A stretch of 64,000 nucleotides of DNA from Micrococcaceae bacterium Sec5.7 (GTDB taxonomy: Bacteria; Actinomycetota; Actinomycetes; Actinomycetales; Micrococcaceae), in NCBI GenBank assembly GCA_039636785.1, contig CP144169.1, positions 1,488,001 through 1,552,000 on the forward strand, written 5' to 3'. Within the stretch, counting starts at the first letter, position 1; every line of letters begins with the position of its first letter. A program made the translations under genes and the position numbers. This document shows, piece by piece, positions 37,852 through 46,920 of the stretch. The notes under the pieces are model-generated. The model was not told the DNA's origin, searched no databases, and worked only from the letters and a program-made list of their open reading frames with translations.

Positions 37852-38661
37852 ATGTCATCCACGTCCCTGACGCTTCCTGAATCCGAGCCGGCTGCATCCC
37901 GGAAACGCCGAACCCTGGAGATCCTGGGGGCCGCAGCCATCGTGGCAACGTACATCTACCTGGTGCTGAACCAGCCGGTGGACATCGCTGCGGGACCGGG
38001 CAGCGCCTCTGCGCTGGTCGCGCTGTCAGGGTTTCTGGTGGGAGCCATCCTGCTGATTGTCGGAGTACTGCCCACACTTCCCACCTCCACGGTGGTGCTG
38101 ATTCCGGTGGCATTGGTGCTCAACATCGTGATGGGACAGTTTATTGGCAGCACCCTGGTGCCGTTTTACCTGGATGCCATTGGCACTGTTCTAATAGCCG
38201 TCCTCGCCGGCCCGGCGGCTGGGGCCGCTACCGGTGCCCTGAGCAGCATTGTCTGGTCCTTCTTCAACCCCACTGTCCTGCCGTTTGCCGCCGGAGCCGC
38301 CCTGATCGGATTCCTCGCCGGGATTGCCGCACGCCACGGATTCTTCCGGCGGTTCTACCTCGCGCCCGTGGCTGGGTTTATCACCGGCATGCTGGCCGGC
38401 GTTGTCTCTGCACCGGTGGCGGCGTTCGTCTTCGGCGGGACCTCCGGGGTCGCAACGGGAGCGATCGTCAGCGCCTTCAGGGCCATGGGCGACTCCTTGC
38501 TTGCCGCCATCACCAAACAGGCCTTGATTTCGGACCCCATGGACAAGGCCATTGTATTCACGGTGGTGGCGGTGCTGGTCTATGCGCTGCCGGGCAGGAT
38601 CACTCTCCTGTTCCCCTTCGTCCGGCGCTTCCGGGTGCTGGCAGGGACGAAGGATTCGTAG
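37852..38661 (+). CDS. ECF transporter S component (substrate-binding membrane subunit)
   Basis: 269 residues with about six transmembrane helices, e.g. ILGAAAIVATYIYLVLNQP, LVALSGFLVGAILLIVGVLP and VVLIPVALVLNIVMGQFIGS. The conserved FYLDAIGTVLIAVLAGPAAG motif marks ECF substrate-specific subunits. The ATG at 37852 has AAAGGA six bases upstream. An in-frame GTG at 37801 would run through the predicted RNA fold and is rejected. Substrate unknown; the upstream nucleoside hydrolase points to nucleosides or a related vitamin-like compound (inference). Confidence 0.87.
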   Translation: MSSTSLTLPESEPAASRKRRTLEILGAAAIVATYIYLVLNQPVDIAAGPGSASALVALSGFLVGAILLIVGVLPTLPTSTVVLIPVALVLNIVMGQFIGSTLVPFYLDAIGTVLIAVLAGPAAGAATGALSSIVWSFFNPTVLPFAAGAALIGFLAGIAARHGFFRRFYLAPVAGFITGMLAGVVSAPVAAFVFGGTSGVATGAIVSAFRAMGDSLLAAITKQALISDPMDKAIVFTVVAVLVYALPGRITLLFPFVRRFRVLAGTKDS

Positions 38662-39421
38662 GCTGGGCCGGCTGAACCCCCTTACCAGGCTTGCCATCGT
38701 CGTCGCCGCTATAGTGGTGCCGACGGCGGTGGGGCACTGGGCGCTGTCCCTTGCGGTGCTGCTGGCAGTTGCTGCCGTCACATTTGCGAACGGGACGGCA
38801 CACCGGGTGTGGCCGGCGTGCGGATTGGTGCTGCTGCCACTGGCGGCATCGTTGTTCCTGACGCACGGCCTTTTCTTTCCGGAGGGTCACGGAGTGCTGT
38901 GGTCCATAGGACCGGCCAGGCTGACGGTGGAGGGCCTCAGCTTTGCCCGAGCCACGATCCTGCGTGCCGCGGTATTTGCTGCAGTGCTGCTGGCATTTTC
39001 ATTCAACACCCGTCCCGCAGACATCATGGCGGTTTTCGCCCGGTACAGGTTGCCGGCCCAGCTCGGCTTCGTGTTGTGCTCCACGCTCGCCATCGCCCCT
39101 GATATCAGCCGCCGCGTGCAACGTATCCGGGAAGCCCAGCAGCTCCGGGGATTCCGTGGCGGCCGTTCGCTTCCGGCCAGGCTGCATTCCCTCCGCGTGC
39201 TGGCAGTGCCGCTGTTGTTGTCGCTGATGCACGACGCCGGACAGCGCACCATCGCGCTCGAAACCCGGGGGTTCGGGGCCGGAAACCAGCGCACCAGCTT
39301 TCGCGAGGTGCCGGATTCGAAGAAGCAGGCTGCCTTCCGGTGGATGGTACTGGCCGGTCTGCCGGTGTTTCTGGCGATCTGGTTCGGCCCGGCGGGAGGC
39401 TCGAATGCGTCTGGAGCTTGA
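38582..39421 (+). CDS. ECF transporter T component (energy-coupling transmembrane subunit)
   Basis: The recognisable protein starts at LNPLTRLAIVVAAI and has several membrane helices, plus the coupling-helix pattern RRVQRIREAQQLRGFR (contains the ARG-like motif of EcfT) and TIALETRGFG. The start is uncertain: the ATG at 38582 overlaps the S gene by 80 bases and adds about 27 unconvincing residues, while a CTG at 38663 just after the S stop has GAAGGA eight bases upstream and would give a family-like start. It couples the S component to the ATPase. Confidence 0.82.
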   Translation: MRCRAGSLSCSPSSGASGCWQGRRIRRLGRLNPLTRLAIVVAAIVVPTAVGHWALSLAVLLAVAAVTFANGTAHRVWPACGLVLLPLAASLFLTHGLFFPEGHGVLWSIGPARLTVEGLSFARATILRAAVFAAVLLAFSFNTRPADIMAVFARYRLPAQLGFVLCSTLAIAPDISRRVQRIREAQQLRGFRGGRSLPARLHSLRVLAVPLLLSLMHDAGQRTIALETRGFGAGNQRTSFREVPDSKKQAAFRWMVLAGLPVFLAIWFGPAGGSNASGA

Positions 39422-40973
39422 ATCATTCAGATATCCGGAGGCAGCAAGGCCAGTACTCGGAAAGGTGGTTCTTGACGTCCGCCCGGGTGAATGCCTGCTG
39501 GTAGCCGGAGGCTCGGGCAGCGGAAAATCGACGCTTGGACTGATCCTGGCGGGTGTGCTTCCCGGCCAGCACCGGGGCACGATGACGGGCAGCCTTGAAC
39601 TCGGCGGCCAGGTGGTCGCCTACGCCGGTATCCAGCCGGAGCGCATCAACCACCAGTACTGGAGCAGCCTGGTGGGCTACGCAGGCCAAGACGCGGCGGC
39701 ACAGTTGTCCACCGTTGCCCCCACCGTGGCAGAGGAGATTGCGTTCCCGCTGGAAAATGCGGGGATGCCGAGGGCCCAGATGCAGGACACGGTCCGGCAG
39801 ATGGCGCAGACCCTGGGTATTCCGGCCTTGTTGGAACAGGATCCCGCGTTGTTGTCCGGTGGCCAGCAACGGCTCGTGGTGATGGCTGCGTCGATGGCCA
39901 GCCGGCCCGCGCTACTGGTGCTGGACGAGCCTCTGGCCGGGCTGGATTTCGGAGCACGGAAAACCGTGACGGCGGCCATCAGCGCGCTTCTGGCCAGCGG
40001 GGCGGGGATCCTGATCCTGTCCCAGGAGCTGGGCGGTGCCGGCCAACTGGCTGAGCGGGTGCTGCTGCTCAACCGCGGGCAGACGGTTTTCCTGGGCACG
40101 CCGGACGACGCCGCGCGAGCGGTGAAGGAGCAGGACCTCCCGGTTGTTACCGGACACGTCGCCGGATCCCTCTCTCCACGCCCTGCGCCAGCCAGCCCAT
40201 CGGAGGCAGGTCTGGCGCTGTCCGTCCGTGCGGCAAGCTTCAGCTATGGCTGGCGGAAGCCCCGTCCGTGGCGTCCGTCGCCCGCACTGGTCCCCGCCGT
40301 GAAAGAGATCAGCTTCAGTGTGGAACCCGGCGAACGGATCGCGATCGCCGGTGCCAACGGTTCCGGTAAGTCCACCCTCCTCAGGCTCCTGACCGGGCTC
40401 TCGTATCCGCAGGCAGGAACTGTGCGCCTGTGCGGTGCTGAGCCCGGCGCAGCGGCAGGCAGTGCCGCCAGGATCGGCACCCTGCTGCAGCAGCCGCGGG
40501 AGCAGCTGTTCGAACGCACGGTCCTGCGGGAAGTCGCGGCCGGCCTCCTGGAGTCCGTGCTTGAACCGGAAGCCAGGCAGCAACGGGCCGATTCTGCCCT
40601 GCGGCGCACGGGCCTTGTGGACGATGCCGCAGTGCACCCCTATGAACTTTCCGCGGCCGGGCAGCGACTGACAGCCCTCGCGGCCGTGCTCGCACAGCGT
40701 CCGCGGGTGCTGGCCCTCGACGAGCCCACTGTCTCGCTGGACCGTGATGGCAGGGACGTTCTGGCGGCGGCAATCGAGACGGAGACCGAACGTGGCGCGG
40801 CGGTGCTGCTGGTGACCCACGATCTGGATTTTGCATACCGGACGTGCGCCCGGCTTCTTGTCCTGAGTGAAGGCCGGCTGGTGGCTGACGGGCCGTTCGA
40901 CGACGTACTGGCCGCGCACTTCACTGGTGGCGAAGGCTACGGCGTGCAGGCCCCGGCCGGCTGGACGGTTTAA
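39405..40973 (+). CDS. ECF transporter A component with two fused ATPase domains
   Basis: 522 residues holding two ABC ATPase domains in one chain. First: GGSGSGKST near 35, Q-loop region, signature-like ALLSGGQQRLVV, Walker B LLVLDEPLAGLD. Second: IAGANGSGKSTLLR near 315, signature ELSAAGQRLTALA (degenerate relative to LSGGQ), Walker B VLALDEPTVSLD, LLVTHD. It powers uptake with the S and T subunits and replaces the usual EcfA1/A2 pair. It overlaps the T gene by 17 bases. The degenerate second signature suggests asymmetric ATP hydrolysis. Confidence 0.92.
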   Translation: MRLELESFRYPEAARPVLGKVVLDVRPGECLLVAGGSGSGKSTLGLILAGVLPGQHRGTMTGSLELGGQVVAYAGIQPERINHQYWSSLVGYAGQDAAAQLSTVAPTVAEEIAFPLENAGMPRAQMQDTVRQMAQTLGIPALLEQDPALLSGGQQRLVVMAASMASRPALLVLDEPLAGLDFGARKTVTAAISALLASGAGILILSQELGGAGQLAERVLLLNRGQTVFLGTPDDAARAVKEQDLPVVTGHVAGSLSPRPAPASPSEAGLALSVRAASFSYGWRKPRPWRPSPALVPAVKEISFSVEPGERIAIAGANGSGKSTLLRLLTGLSYPQAGTVRLCGAEPGAAAGSAARIGTLLQQPREQLFERTVLREVAAGLLESVLEPEARQQRADSALRRTGLVDDAAVHPYELSAAGQRLTALAAVLAQRPRVLALDEPTVSLDRDGRDVLAAAIETETERGAAVLLVTHDLDFAYRTCARLLVLSEGRLVADGPFDDVLAAHFTGGEGYGVQAPAGWTV

Positions 40974-41028
40974 GCACGACGGCGGCGGGTGATGTTCTTG
41001 TGGAAGATCACCCGCCGCCGTCGTGCTT
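40972..41028. terminator. Bidirectional terminator between ECF and fatty-acid genes
   Basis: Perfect 22-base inverted arms at 40972-40993 and 41007-41028 enclose a 13-base loop, between the convergent stop codons. The A/T ends of the arms give short U-tracts in both directions. Confidence 0.85.
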
Positions 41029-41043
41029 GGCGTAATTCAGCCG

Positions 41044-43200
41044 CTAAGGCCGGGAGGCCACACCCGGTGCCAGGAAGCGCTTGCCGTTGACGCGTTCGGA
41101 GGCACCCACACGGTCCAGATAGGGTGTGATGCCGCCCAGGAACATGGGCCAGCCGGCACCCATGATGACGCAGAGGTCGATGTCCTCCGGCCCGGCCACG
41201 ACACCTTCTTCGAGCATCAGGCCGATCTCCTCGGCGAGTGCGTCCTGCGTCCGGCGCAGCACGTCCTCCCCGGTGGACGGGGAAGTGCCGAAGGACATCA
41301 GGGACAGTGTGGAGGCCGGGATCTCCTGCGAGCCGTCGGCACCGGGAGCCCACAGGGACTTCACGCCGTTGTCGATCAGCTTCTGCAGGTTCTGGGAGAC
41401 AGCGAAGCGCTCGCCGAAAGCTGCATGCAGCGATTCCTGGACGTGCTGGGCCACCGGAAGGCCCACCATGGCGCCCAGGGTGAACGGGGTCATCGGCAGT
41501 CCCATGGGACGAAGTGCGTTGTCTGCGACGTCGGCGGGGGTGCCTTCGTCGAAGGCCGCCGTCACTTCGCCCATCAGGCGCAGGAGGAGCCGGTTGACCA
41601 CAAACGCGGCCGCATCCTTCACCAGAACAGCCGTCTTCTTCAGGCCCTTGGCGAGCTCGAACGCGGTGGCCAGCACGGCGTCGTCGGTCTTCGGCGCGCG
41701 AACGATCTCCAGCAGCGGCATCACGGCTACCGGGTTGAAGAAGTGGAAGCCCACGAGACGTTCCGGATACAACAGGTCCTCTGCCATGGCCGTGACGGAC
41801 AGCGACGAGGTGTTGGTGGCCAGGATGCACTCGGCGGAGACTATGGCCTCCACCTCGGCGAAGACCTGCTTTTTGACGTTGAGTTCCTCGAAGACGGCCT
41901 CGATCACGAAATCGGCGTCCGCGAAGGCTTCCTTGGAGACCGAACCGGTGACGAGGGCCTTGGTGCGGTTGGCGGCGTCCGGGCTGATCCGCTTCTTGCC
42001 CAGCAGCTTGTCCACCTCTGCATGGACATAACCCACACCCTTGTCCACACGGGCCTGGTCGATATCCGTCATCACCACGGGAACCTTGAGCTGGCGCGCG
42101 AAGAGCAGTGCCAGCTGGCTTGCCATAAGGCCTGCACCCACCACACCGATCTTGGTCACCGGACGGGCCAGCTTGCGGTCGGGTGCGCCGGCAGGACGCT
42201 TGGAACGCTTCTGAACCAGGTCAAGGAACGCGTACACGGTGGAACGGAACTCGTCGGTCTGCATCAGATCAGCGAGCGTTTCGCATTCCAGCGCCGCCGA
42301 TTCGGACTGCGACATGGTCCGGTTGGCCTCGAGGATGTCCAGGACCTTGCCGGGAGCCGGGGATGCGTTGGACGTCTTGGACTCCACCAGCGCGCGGCCG
42401 GCTGCCACGGCAGCGGTCCAGCGTCCGGCCACGGCCGGATCGGAAGGCTCGACGGCGTTGGGCCGGTCCGTTGTCTTCTCGCCGGAGACGATGCCCGCGG
42501 CCCAGGCGATCGACTGCTCGACGAAGTCGGCGGGTTCGAACAGGGCGTCAGCGATGCCGAGGTTGAAGGCCTGCGGACCTGTGAGCGTGCGGTTGTTGCT
42601 GAGCGGGTTCTCGATCATCACCTTGACGGCGTTCTCGGGGCCGATGAGGCGCGGCAGGAGGTAGACGCCTCCCCAGCCCGGAACCAGGCCAATGAAGGCT
42701 TCGGGGAGTGCGAGTGCACCCGCGCCGGTGGACACCGTGCGGTAGTTGGACTGCAGGGCGATTTCGAGTCCGCCGCCCAGGGCCACGCCGTTGATAAACG
42801 CGAAGCTCGGCACACCGAGGTTGGAAAGCGTGGCATAGACGTCGTGGCCCAGCTGCGCCATCCAGAGGCCGTGCTCACGGTCGTCCAGCGACTTCACGGC
42901 AGACAGGTCAGCGCCGGCCACCAGGAAGTAGGGCTTGCCGGTGACGCCAACGCCAACGATTTCGCCCCGGGCAGCGCGTTCCCTGAGGTTTTCCAGAACC
43001 GTGCCAAGTTCCACCAGGGTATTCGGCCCCAGCGTGGTGGGCTTCGAGTGGTCCAGGCCGTTGTCCAGGGTGATCAGCGCGAAAATGCCTGCACTGGCCT
43101 TGCCAGGCACTGCCGGAAGCTGAATGTCCTGGACGAGTGAATGGGTGATCGTCTCGTCAGGGAAGAGTTCGGCCAGTTTGTGGAAATCTGCGGCGCTCAT
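41044..43200 (-). CDS. Multifunctional fatty-acid oxidation protein (enoyl-CoA hydratase / 3-hydroxyacyl-CoA dehydrogenase, FadB-like)
   Basis: 718 residues. The N-terminal crotonase domain (about 20-220; GVALGGGLEIALQSNYR, EAFIGLVPGWGG) hydrates enoyl-CoA. A 3-hydroxyacyl-CoA dehydrogenase follows, with NAD site IGVVGAGLMASQLA near 350, FHFFNPVAVMPLLEIV, and a duplicated C-terminal domain (FVVNRLLLRLMGEV). Carries out two steps of beta-oxidation; the thiolase gene upstream, overlapping by four bases (ATGA), supplies the last. Shares the thiolase promoter and hence its palindromic operator. Confidence 0.93.
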   Translation of the reverse strand: MSAADFHKLAELFPDETITHSLVQDIQLPAVPGKASAGIFALITLDNGLDHSKPTTLGPNTLVELGTVLENLRERAARGEIVGVGVTGKPYFLVAGADLSAVKSLDDREHGLWMAQLGHDVYATLSNLGVPSFAFINGVALGGGLEIALQSNYRTVSTGAGALALPEAFIGLVPGWGGVYLLPRLIGPENAVKVMIENPLSNNRTLTGPQAFNLGIADALFEPADFVEQSIAWAAGIVSGEKTTDRPNAVEPSDPAVAGRWTAAVAAGRALVESKTSNASPAPGKVLDILEANRTMSQSESAALECETLADLMQTDEFRSTVYAFLDLVQKRSKRPAGAPDRKLARPVTKIGVVGAGLMASQLALLFARQLKVPVVMTDIDQARVDKGVGYVHAEVDKLLGKKRISPDAANRTKALVTGSVSKEAFADADFVIEAVFEELNVKKQVFAEVEAIVSAECILATNTSSLSVTAMAEDLLYPERLVGFHFFNPVAVMPLLEIVRAPKTDDAVLATAFELAKGLKKTAVLVKDAAAFVVNRLLLRLMGEVTAAFDEGTPADVADNALRPMGLPMTPFTLGAMVGLPVAQHVQESLHAAFGERFAVSQNLQKLIDNGVKSLWAPGADGSQEIPASTLSLMSFGTSPSTGEDVLRRTQDALAEEIGLMLEEGVVAGPEDIDLCVIMGAGWPMFLGGITPYLDRVGASERVNGKRFLAPGVASRP

Positions 43201-44474
43201 GCGGCGGCTCCTTCAGTCTCAGATTCTGCGGCGGTGCCCGTTGTTGCGCCACTGTAGTCGGCGTGGTGCGGGTTTTCCCAAATGACGGTGGCGCCCATGC
43301 CCAGACCGATGCACATGGTGGTGATGCCGTACCGCACGGAAGGGTCTTCTTCGAATTGCCGGGCCAGCTGGTTCATCAGCCGGACGCCGGAGGATGCCAG
43401 CGGGTGCCCGACGGCGATCGCGCCGCCGTAGCGGTTGACGCGGGGGTCGTCGTCGGAAATTCCGAAGTGGTCCAGGAAGCTGAGGACCTGCACGGCGAAT
43501 GCCTCGTTGATTTCAAACAACCCGATGTCCTCGATGCCGAGACCGGCGTTCTTCAGCGCCTTTTCGGTGGCCGGGACAGGTCCGATGCCCATCACCTCGG
43601 GTTCGACGCCCGCATAGGCGTAGCTGACCAGGCGCATCTTGACCGGGAGGCCAAGTTCAGCCGCTGCGTCGGAGGATGCCAGAACCGCGGCCGTGGCGCC
43701 GTCGTTCAGTCCTGCCGCATTGCCTGCCGTGACCCGGCCGTGGGCGCGGAACGGTGTGCGCAGGGCGGCGAGATCCTCGAGCGTCGTCCCGGGGCGCGGC
43801 GGTTCATCAACACTGTTGACGGTCCAGCCCTGGCCGGGCTTGATGGTGGCCACGGGTACCAGGTCCGGCTGGATCTGGCCGTTGTTGTACGCAGCCGCGA
43901 ACTTGTTCTGCGATGCCACGGCATAGGCATCGGTGCGGTTCTTGGTGATGGCCGGGAAGCGGTCGTGCAGATTCTCGGCGGTGTTTCCCATGTTCAGAGC
44001 CGCGGGATCCACCAGCCGTTCGGACATAAAGCGCGGGTTGGGGTCAGCCCCGGAACCCATCGGGTGGTTACCCATGTGCTCCACGCCACCGGCGATCACC
44101 ACGTCGTAGGCGCCGAAACCGATGCCGCTTGCCGTGGTGGTCACAGCGGTCATGGCGCCGGCGCACATGCGGTCGATCGCGAAGCCGGGCACCGTGCGGG
44201 GGAGGCCTGCCAGAAGGGCAGCGGTGCGGCCAAGGGTGAGGCCCTGATCTCCTGTCTGGGTGGTCGCCGCCACGGCGACTTCGTCGATCCGGTCCGCCGG
44301 CAGGGAAGGATTGCGGCGCATCAGCTCGCGGATGCACTTGACCATAAGGTCGTCAGCGCGGGTCCCGGCATAGATGCCCTTCTCGCCTGCCCGGCCGAAG
44401 GGCGTCCGGACGCCGTCCACAAATACGACGTCGCGGACAGTGCGTGGATTCCCGCTGCTTCGGTGTTGGCTCAC
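43197..44474 (-). CDS. Acetyl-CoA acyltransferase (thiolase, FadA-like)
   Basis: 425 residues. Cleaves 3-ketoacyl-CoA to acetyl-CoA in beta-oxidation. The nucleophile Cys is in IDRMCAGAMTAV, the His in NRYGGAIAVGHPLASSG, and the second Cys in TTMCIGLGMGATVIWE. The GTG at 44474 has GAGGAG about six bases upstream and gives VSQHRSSGNPRTVRDVVFVD, the natural family start; an open frame continues further upstream without family resemblance. First gene of a two-gene operon with the FadB-like protein. Confidence 0.93.
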   Translation of the reverse strand: MSQHRSSGNPRTVRDVVFVDGVRTPFGRAGEKGIYAGTRADDLMVKCIRELMRRNPSLPADRIDEVAVAATTQTGDQGLTLGRTAALLAGLPRTVPGFAIDRMCAGAMTAVTTTASGIGFGAYDVVIAGGVEHMGNHPMGSGADPNPRFMSERLVDPAALNMGNTAENLHDRFPAITKNRTDAYAVASQNKFAAAYNNGQIQPDLVPVATIKPGQGWTVNSVDEPPRPGTTLEDLAALRTPFRAHGRVTAGNAAGLNDGATAAVLASSDAAAELGLPVKMRLVSYAYAGVEPEVMGIGPVPATEKALKNAGLGIEDIGLFEINEAFAVQVLSFLDHFGISDDDPRVNRYGGAIAVGHPLASSGVRLMNQLARQFEEDPSVRYGITTMCIGLGMGATVIWENPHHADYSGATTGTAAESETEGAAA

Positions 44475-44546
44475 GTGTTGCTCCTCATCGAGACATTGTT
44501 GCCGGACACAGGCCATGGGGGCGTCAGCTATCCGGACGGCATTAAT

Positions 44547-44579
44547 CACTATGTTACTCGTGAGTAACATAGTGTGCAA
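44547..44579 (-). promoter_or_regulatory. Thiolase operon promoter covered by a 28-bp palindromic operator
   Basis: CACTATGTTACTC (44547-44559) and GAGTAACATAGTG (44562-44574) are perfect 13-base arms around GT. On the minus strand, TTGCAC (44579-44574) and TAACAT (44556-44551) are 17 bases apart, a good -35/-10 pair lying within the dyad. This suits a TetR-type fatty-acid repressor, not identified here. The remaining bases up to the RNase D stop at 44765 hold no gene I can support. Confidence 0.7.
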
Positions 44580-44764
44580 GCACTGCGGTTCACGGGGTTG
44601 GGGGAGACGGTACACCCATGGCGGTGATTTGCCTCGCCGCCAGTATCCAGCTGCCGGCTGGGGGAGCAGCTTCGGCTGCTTCGAAGTATTCGGGCTGGCT
44701 CGGGCTGCGACTTGCGGCTTGAGCTTGACGGGCGCTTCATCAGACCGGGAGCGTAACCGCCCAG

Positions 44765-46150
44765 CTAGCTGTCGGCGTCGGATGCTGCCTTGGGCTCCTT
44801 GGGCTCTTTGGGCTCCTTGGGCACCTTGGGCTCTTTGGGCTCCTTGGGCACCTTGGGCGGCAGCGGCTGCGGGTTGAGGAAGGCCTCGGTGATAAGCGGC
44901 GCTGTCAGATCGATCTGCCACTCACGTGCGCCCAGGGTGCGGAGTTCTGCCGCAACTGAGGCTTCGCTGATGTCTGCCGGCGGGCTCCAGGACACACGCC
45001 TCAGGAAGTCCGGCGTGAGTAGATTCTCCAACGGAATATTCAGCTGGTCGGCTTTTTCCTGCAGCAGCGGGCGGGCCGTGGTGAGCCGTTCAGCCGCCTC
45101 TGGATCCCGATCGGACCAGACGCGCGGTGGCGGCGGGGCATTTGTGGGAAGGTGAAGCGGAGGCAAGTCCTCGAGGTCCCTGGCTGCGGCGATACAGCGG
45201 ATCCAGCGTGGCGCCTCGCGCTGGGCAGCACGCCCATGGAAGCCCTTGGTGCCCAGGAGCTGCGGAACTGTGGCAGGCATTGCCTTGGCCGCGGCAACGA
45301 GGGACGAGTCCGGGATCAGCCGGCCCGGGGCGACGTCGCGCTTCTGTGCCAGGGCGTCCCGTTCCAGCCACATTTCACGCACCGCAGCAAGCTGGCGGCG
45401 GTCCCTGATCTGGTGGAGTCCGGAAGTCTTCCGCCACGGGTCAACCCTGGGCGGCGCCTGCCCGGCGCCAAGGATGGCGGCAAATTCTTCTTCAGCGAAT
45501 CCCAGTTTGCCGTCGGCGTCGAGCAGCTCGATGAGTTCTTCACGCAGCTCCGTCAGGACTTCCACGTCCAGCGCGGCGTAGCGAAGCCACGGCTCCGGCA
45601 GCGGCCGGGTGGACCAGTCGGCGGCGGAGTGCTCCTTGGCCAGGCCGAAGCCCAGGAGCTGCTCAATCACCGCAGCAAGGCCAACCCGGGGAAGGCCGGC
45701 GATCCTTGCGGCGAGCTCGGTGTCGAAGAGCTTGTCCGGCCACATACCGAGTTCTGACAGGCAGGGCAGATCCTGGCTGGCTGCATGCAGAATCCATTCG
45801 ACACCCTTGAGGGCATCGTTGATGATGTTCAGGTCGTCAAAGGGTTCGGGATCGATCAGCCACGTCCCGGAACCTTCGCGCCGGATCTGAACCAGGAACG
45901 CGCGTTGGCCGTAGCGGAAGCCCGAGGCACGCTCGGCGTCCACCCCTGCCGGTCCCGTTCCGGCCGCAATCGCGGCGGCGCAGCGTTCCAGGCCGGATGG
46001 GGTTTCGATGACCAGCGGGACGCCGTCACGCGGGGCGTCGAGGTCGATGACTTCGGGGATGCGGCTGTCAAAGCCTTCCACCAAGATGTGGGGAGTGGTT
46101 TCAGCAGCCGGAGCGCCGGCTGTGGTGTTTTCCGGGTTTTGAGGGGTCAT
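44765..46150 (-). CDS. Ribonuclease D-like 3'-5' exonuclease with HRDC domain
   Basis: 461 residues. DEDD exonuclease: GVDAERASGFRYGQRAFLVQ supplies the first Asp and Glu (near 70), ILHAASQDLPCL and FDTELAARIAGLPR follow, and RYAALDVEVLTEL holds the last Asp. An HRDC domain (about 240-310, QLAAVREMWLERDALAQ) follows. Likely acts in tRNA or structured RNA 3' processing. The C-terminal 25 residues are (K/V)EP repeats encoded by tandem 9-bp units. The start MTPQNPEN is plausible but has only a moderate ribosome site. The next gene upstream is DUF3000, a common actinobacterial neighbour. Confidence 0.92.
   Translation of the reverse strand: MTPQNPENTTAGAPAAETTPHILVEGFDSRIPEVIDLDAPRDGVPLVIETPSGLERCAAAIAAGTGPAGVDAERASGFRYGQRAFLVQIRREGSGTWLIDPEPFDDLNIINDALKGVEWILHAASQDLPCLSELGMWPDKLFDTELAARIAGLPRVGLAAVIEQLLGFGLAKEHSAADWSTRPLPEPWLRYAALDVEVLTELREELIELLDADGKLGFAEEEFAAILGAGQAPPRVDPWRKTSGLHQIRDRRQLAAVREMWLERDALAQKRDVAPGRLIPDSSLVAAAKAMPATVPQLLGTKGFHGRAAQREAPRWIRCIAAARDLEDLPPLHLPTNAPPPPRVWSDRDPEAAERLTTARPLLQEKADQLNIPLENLLTPDFLRRVSWSPPADISEASVAAELRTLGAREWQIDLTAPLITEAFLNPQPLPPKVPKEPKEPKVPKEPKEPKEPKAASDADS
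44789..44860. repeat. Tandem 9-bp repeat encoding a Lys-Pro-Glu/Val tail
   Basis: Eight 9-base units of the form CTTGGGCTC, TTTGGGCTC or CTTGGGCAC. Two perfect 27-base copies lie at 44798-44824 and 44825-44851. It is in frame with RNase D, so gain or loss of units only changes tail length. Confidence 0.9.
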
Positions 46151-46208
46151 GATGCCTTCAGTTTACCGACAACCCGCGGCAGGGCGGTTTCGTCATGGGA
46201 GCGGACCG

Positions 46209-46859
46209 CTAGTTGCGGCGACGCCGGGGTAGTGCGGAGACGCCGTCGGGAAGCGGCGGGAGGCCCGCGAACGTGCACACCATATCCGACCAGGCTTCCA
46301 GATGGGAGCTGACATCTGCACGGGTGGGGGTCCAGGAAGCGCGGAGTTCGATGTCGATTGAGCCGGGCCTGCCGGACAATGTGCCAAAGCTTTCGGACAG
46401 CACCCTGGTGGCCGTCCCGCCGGCCGAGCGGTACGGGGCCTTATGGTTTTCCAGTGCTTCCACCAGCCACGTCCACGCCACCGAACCCAGCATCTCGTCA
46501 TTGCCCATCTCGGCCTCCAGCTGGGCACGGATGTATGTCACAATCCTGAATTGGCCGTCCCAGACGTCCGAGCCGTCCGGATCATAGAGCAGGATAAACC
46601 GGCCGGTGGCCAGCTCGTTATCCTCAGCATCGTCCCCGCCGGCCGACCTGGCCAGGGCCATTGCGGCCGGACCGTGGACAGGGACAGTCCCGCTTCCCTG
46701 GCTGGGCACGATGACTTCGGCACCCAGCGCTACCGCGAAGGGCGCCAGCCGTGAGGGCGCAGGAATTTCGTCCAGTCGCAGCTCACTTCGGCATTGTGCT
46801 TTCCGGAGTGTCCCCAGAGCGTGGAGAAACTCTGCGGGAACCTGGGCGAGTGCGTTCAC
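46209..46859 (-). CDS. DUF3000 family protein
   Basis: 216 residues from a GTG at 46859: VNALAQVPAEFLHALGTLRK is the family start. Further blocks are LRLDEIPAPSRLAPFAVALG, FILLYDPDGSDVWDGQFRIV and GSVAWTWLVEALENH. An actinobacterial family of unknown function, typically next to RNase D. A much longer frame exists upstream but only mirrors the threonine aldolase gene and is not convincing. The ribosome site is weak. Confidence 0.82.
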   Translation of the reverse strand: MNALAQVPAEFLHALGTLRKAQCRSELRLDEIPAPSRLAPFAVALGAEVIVPSQGSGTVPVHGPAAMALARSAGGDDAEDNELATGRFILLYDPDGSDVWDGQFRIVTYIRAQLEAEMGNDEMLGSVAWTWLVEALENHKAPYRSAGGTATRVLSESFGTLSGRPGSIDIELRASWTPTRADVSSHLEAWSDMVCTFAGLPPLPDGVSALPRRRRN

Positions 46860-46920
46860 TCTCGCAGGGTACTCAAGACTCGACGACAAAGCCCGCAGGC
46901 TCGCCGTCCGGCGCTGCACC

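Noticed and set aside
41023..43140. 705-codon open frame on the plus strand opposite the FadB-like gene
   Set aside because: A shadow of a well-recognised gene: a His/Gly/Arg-rich product with no domains.
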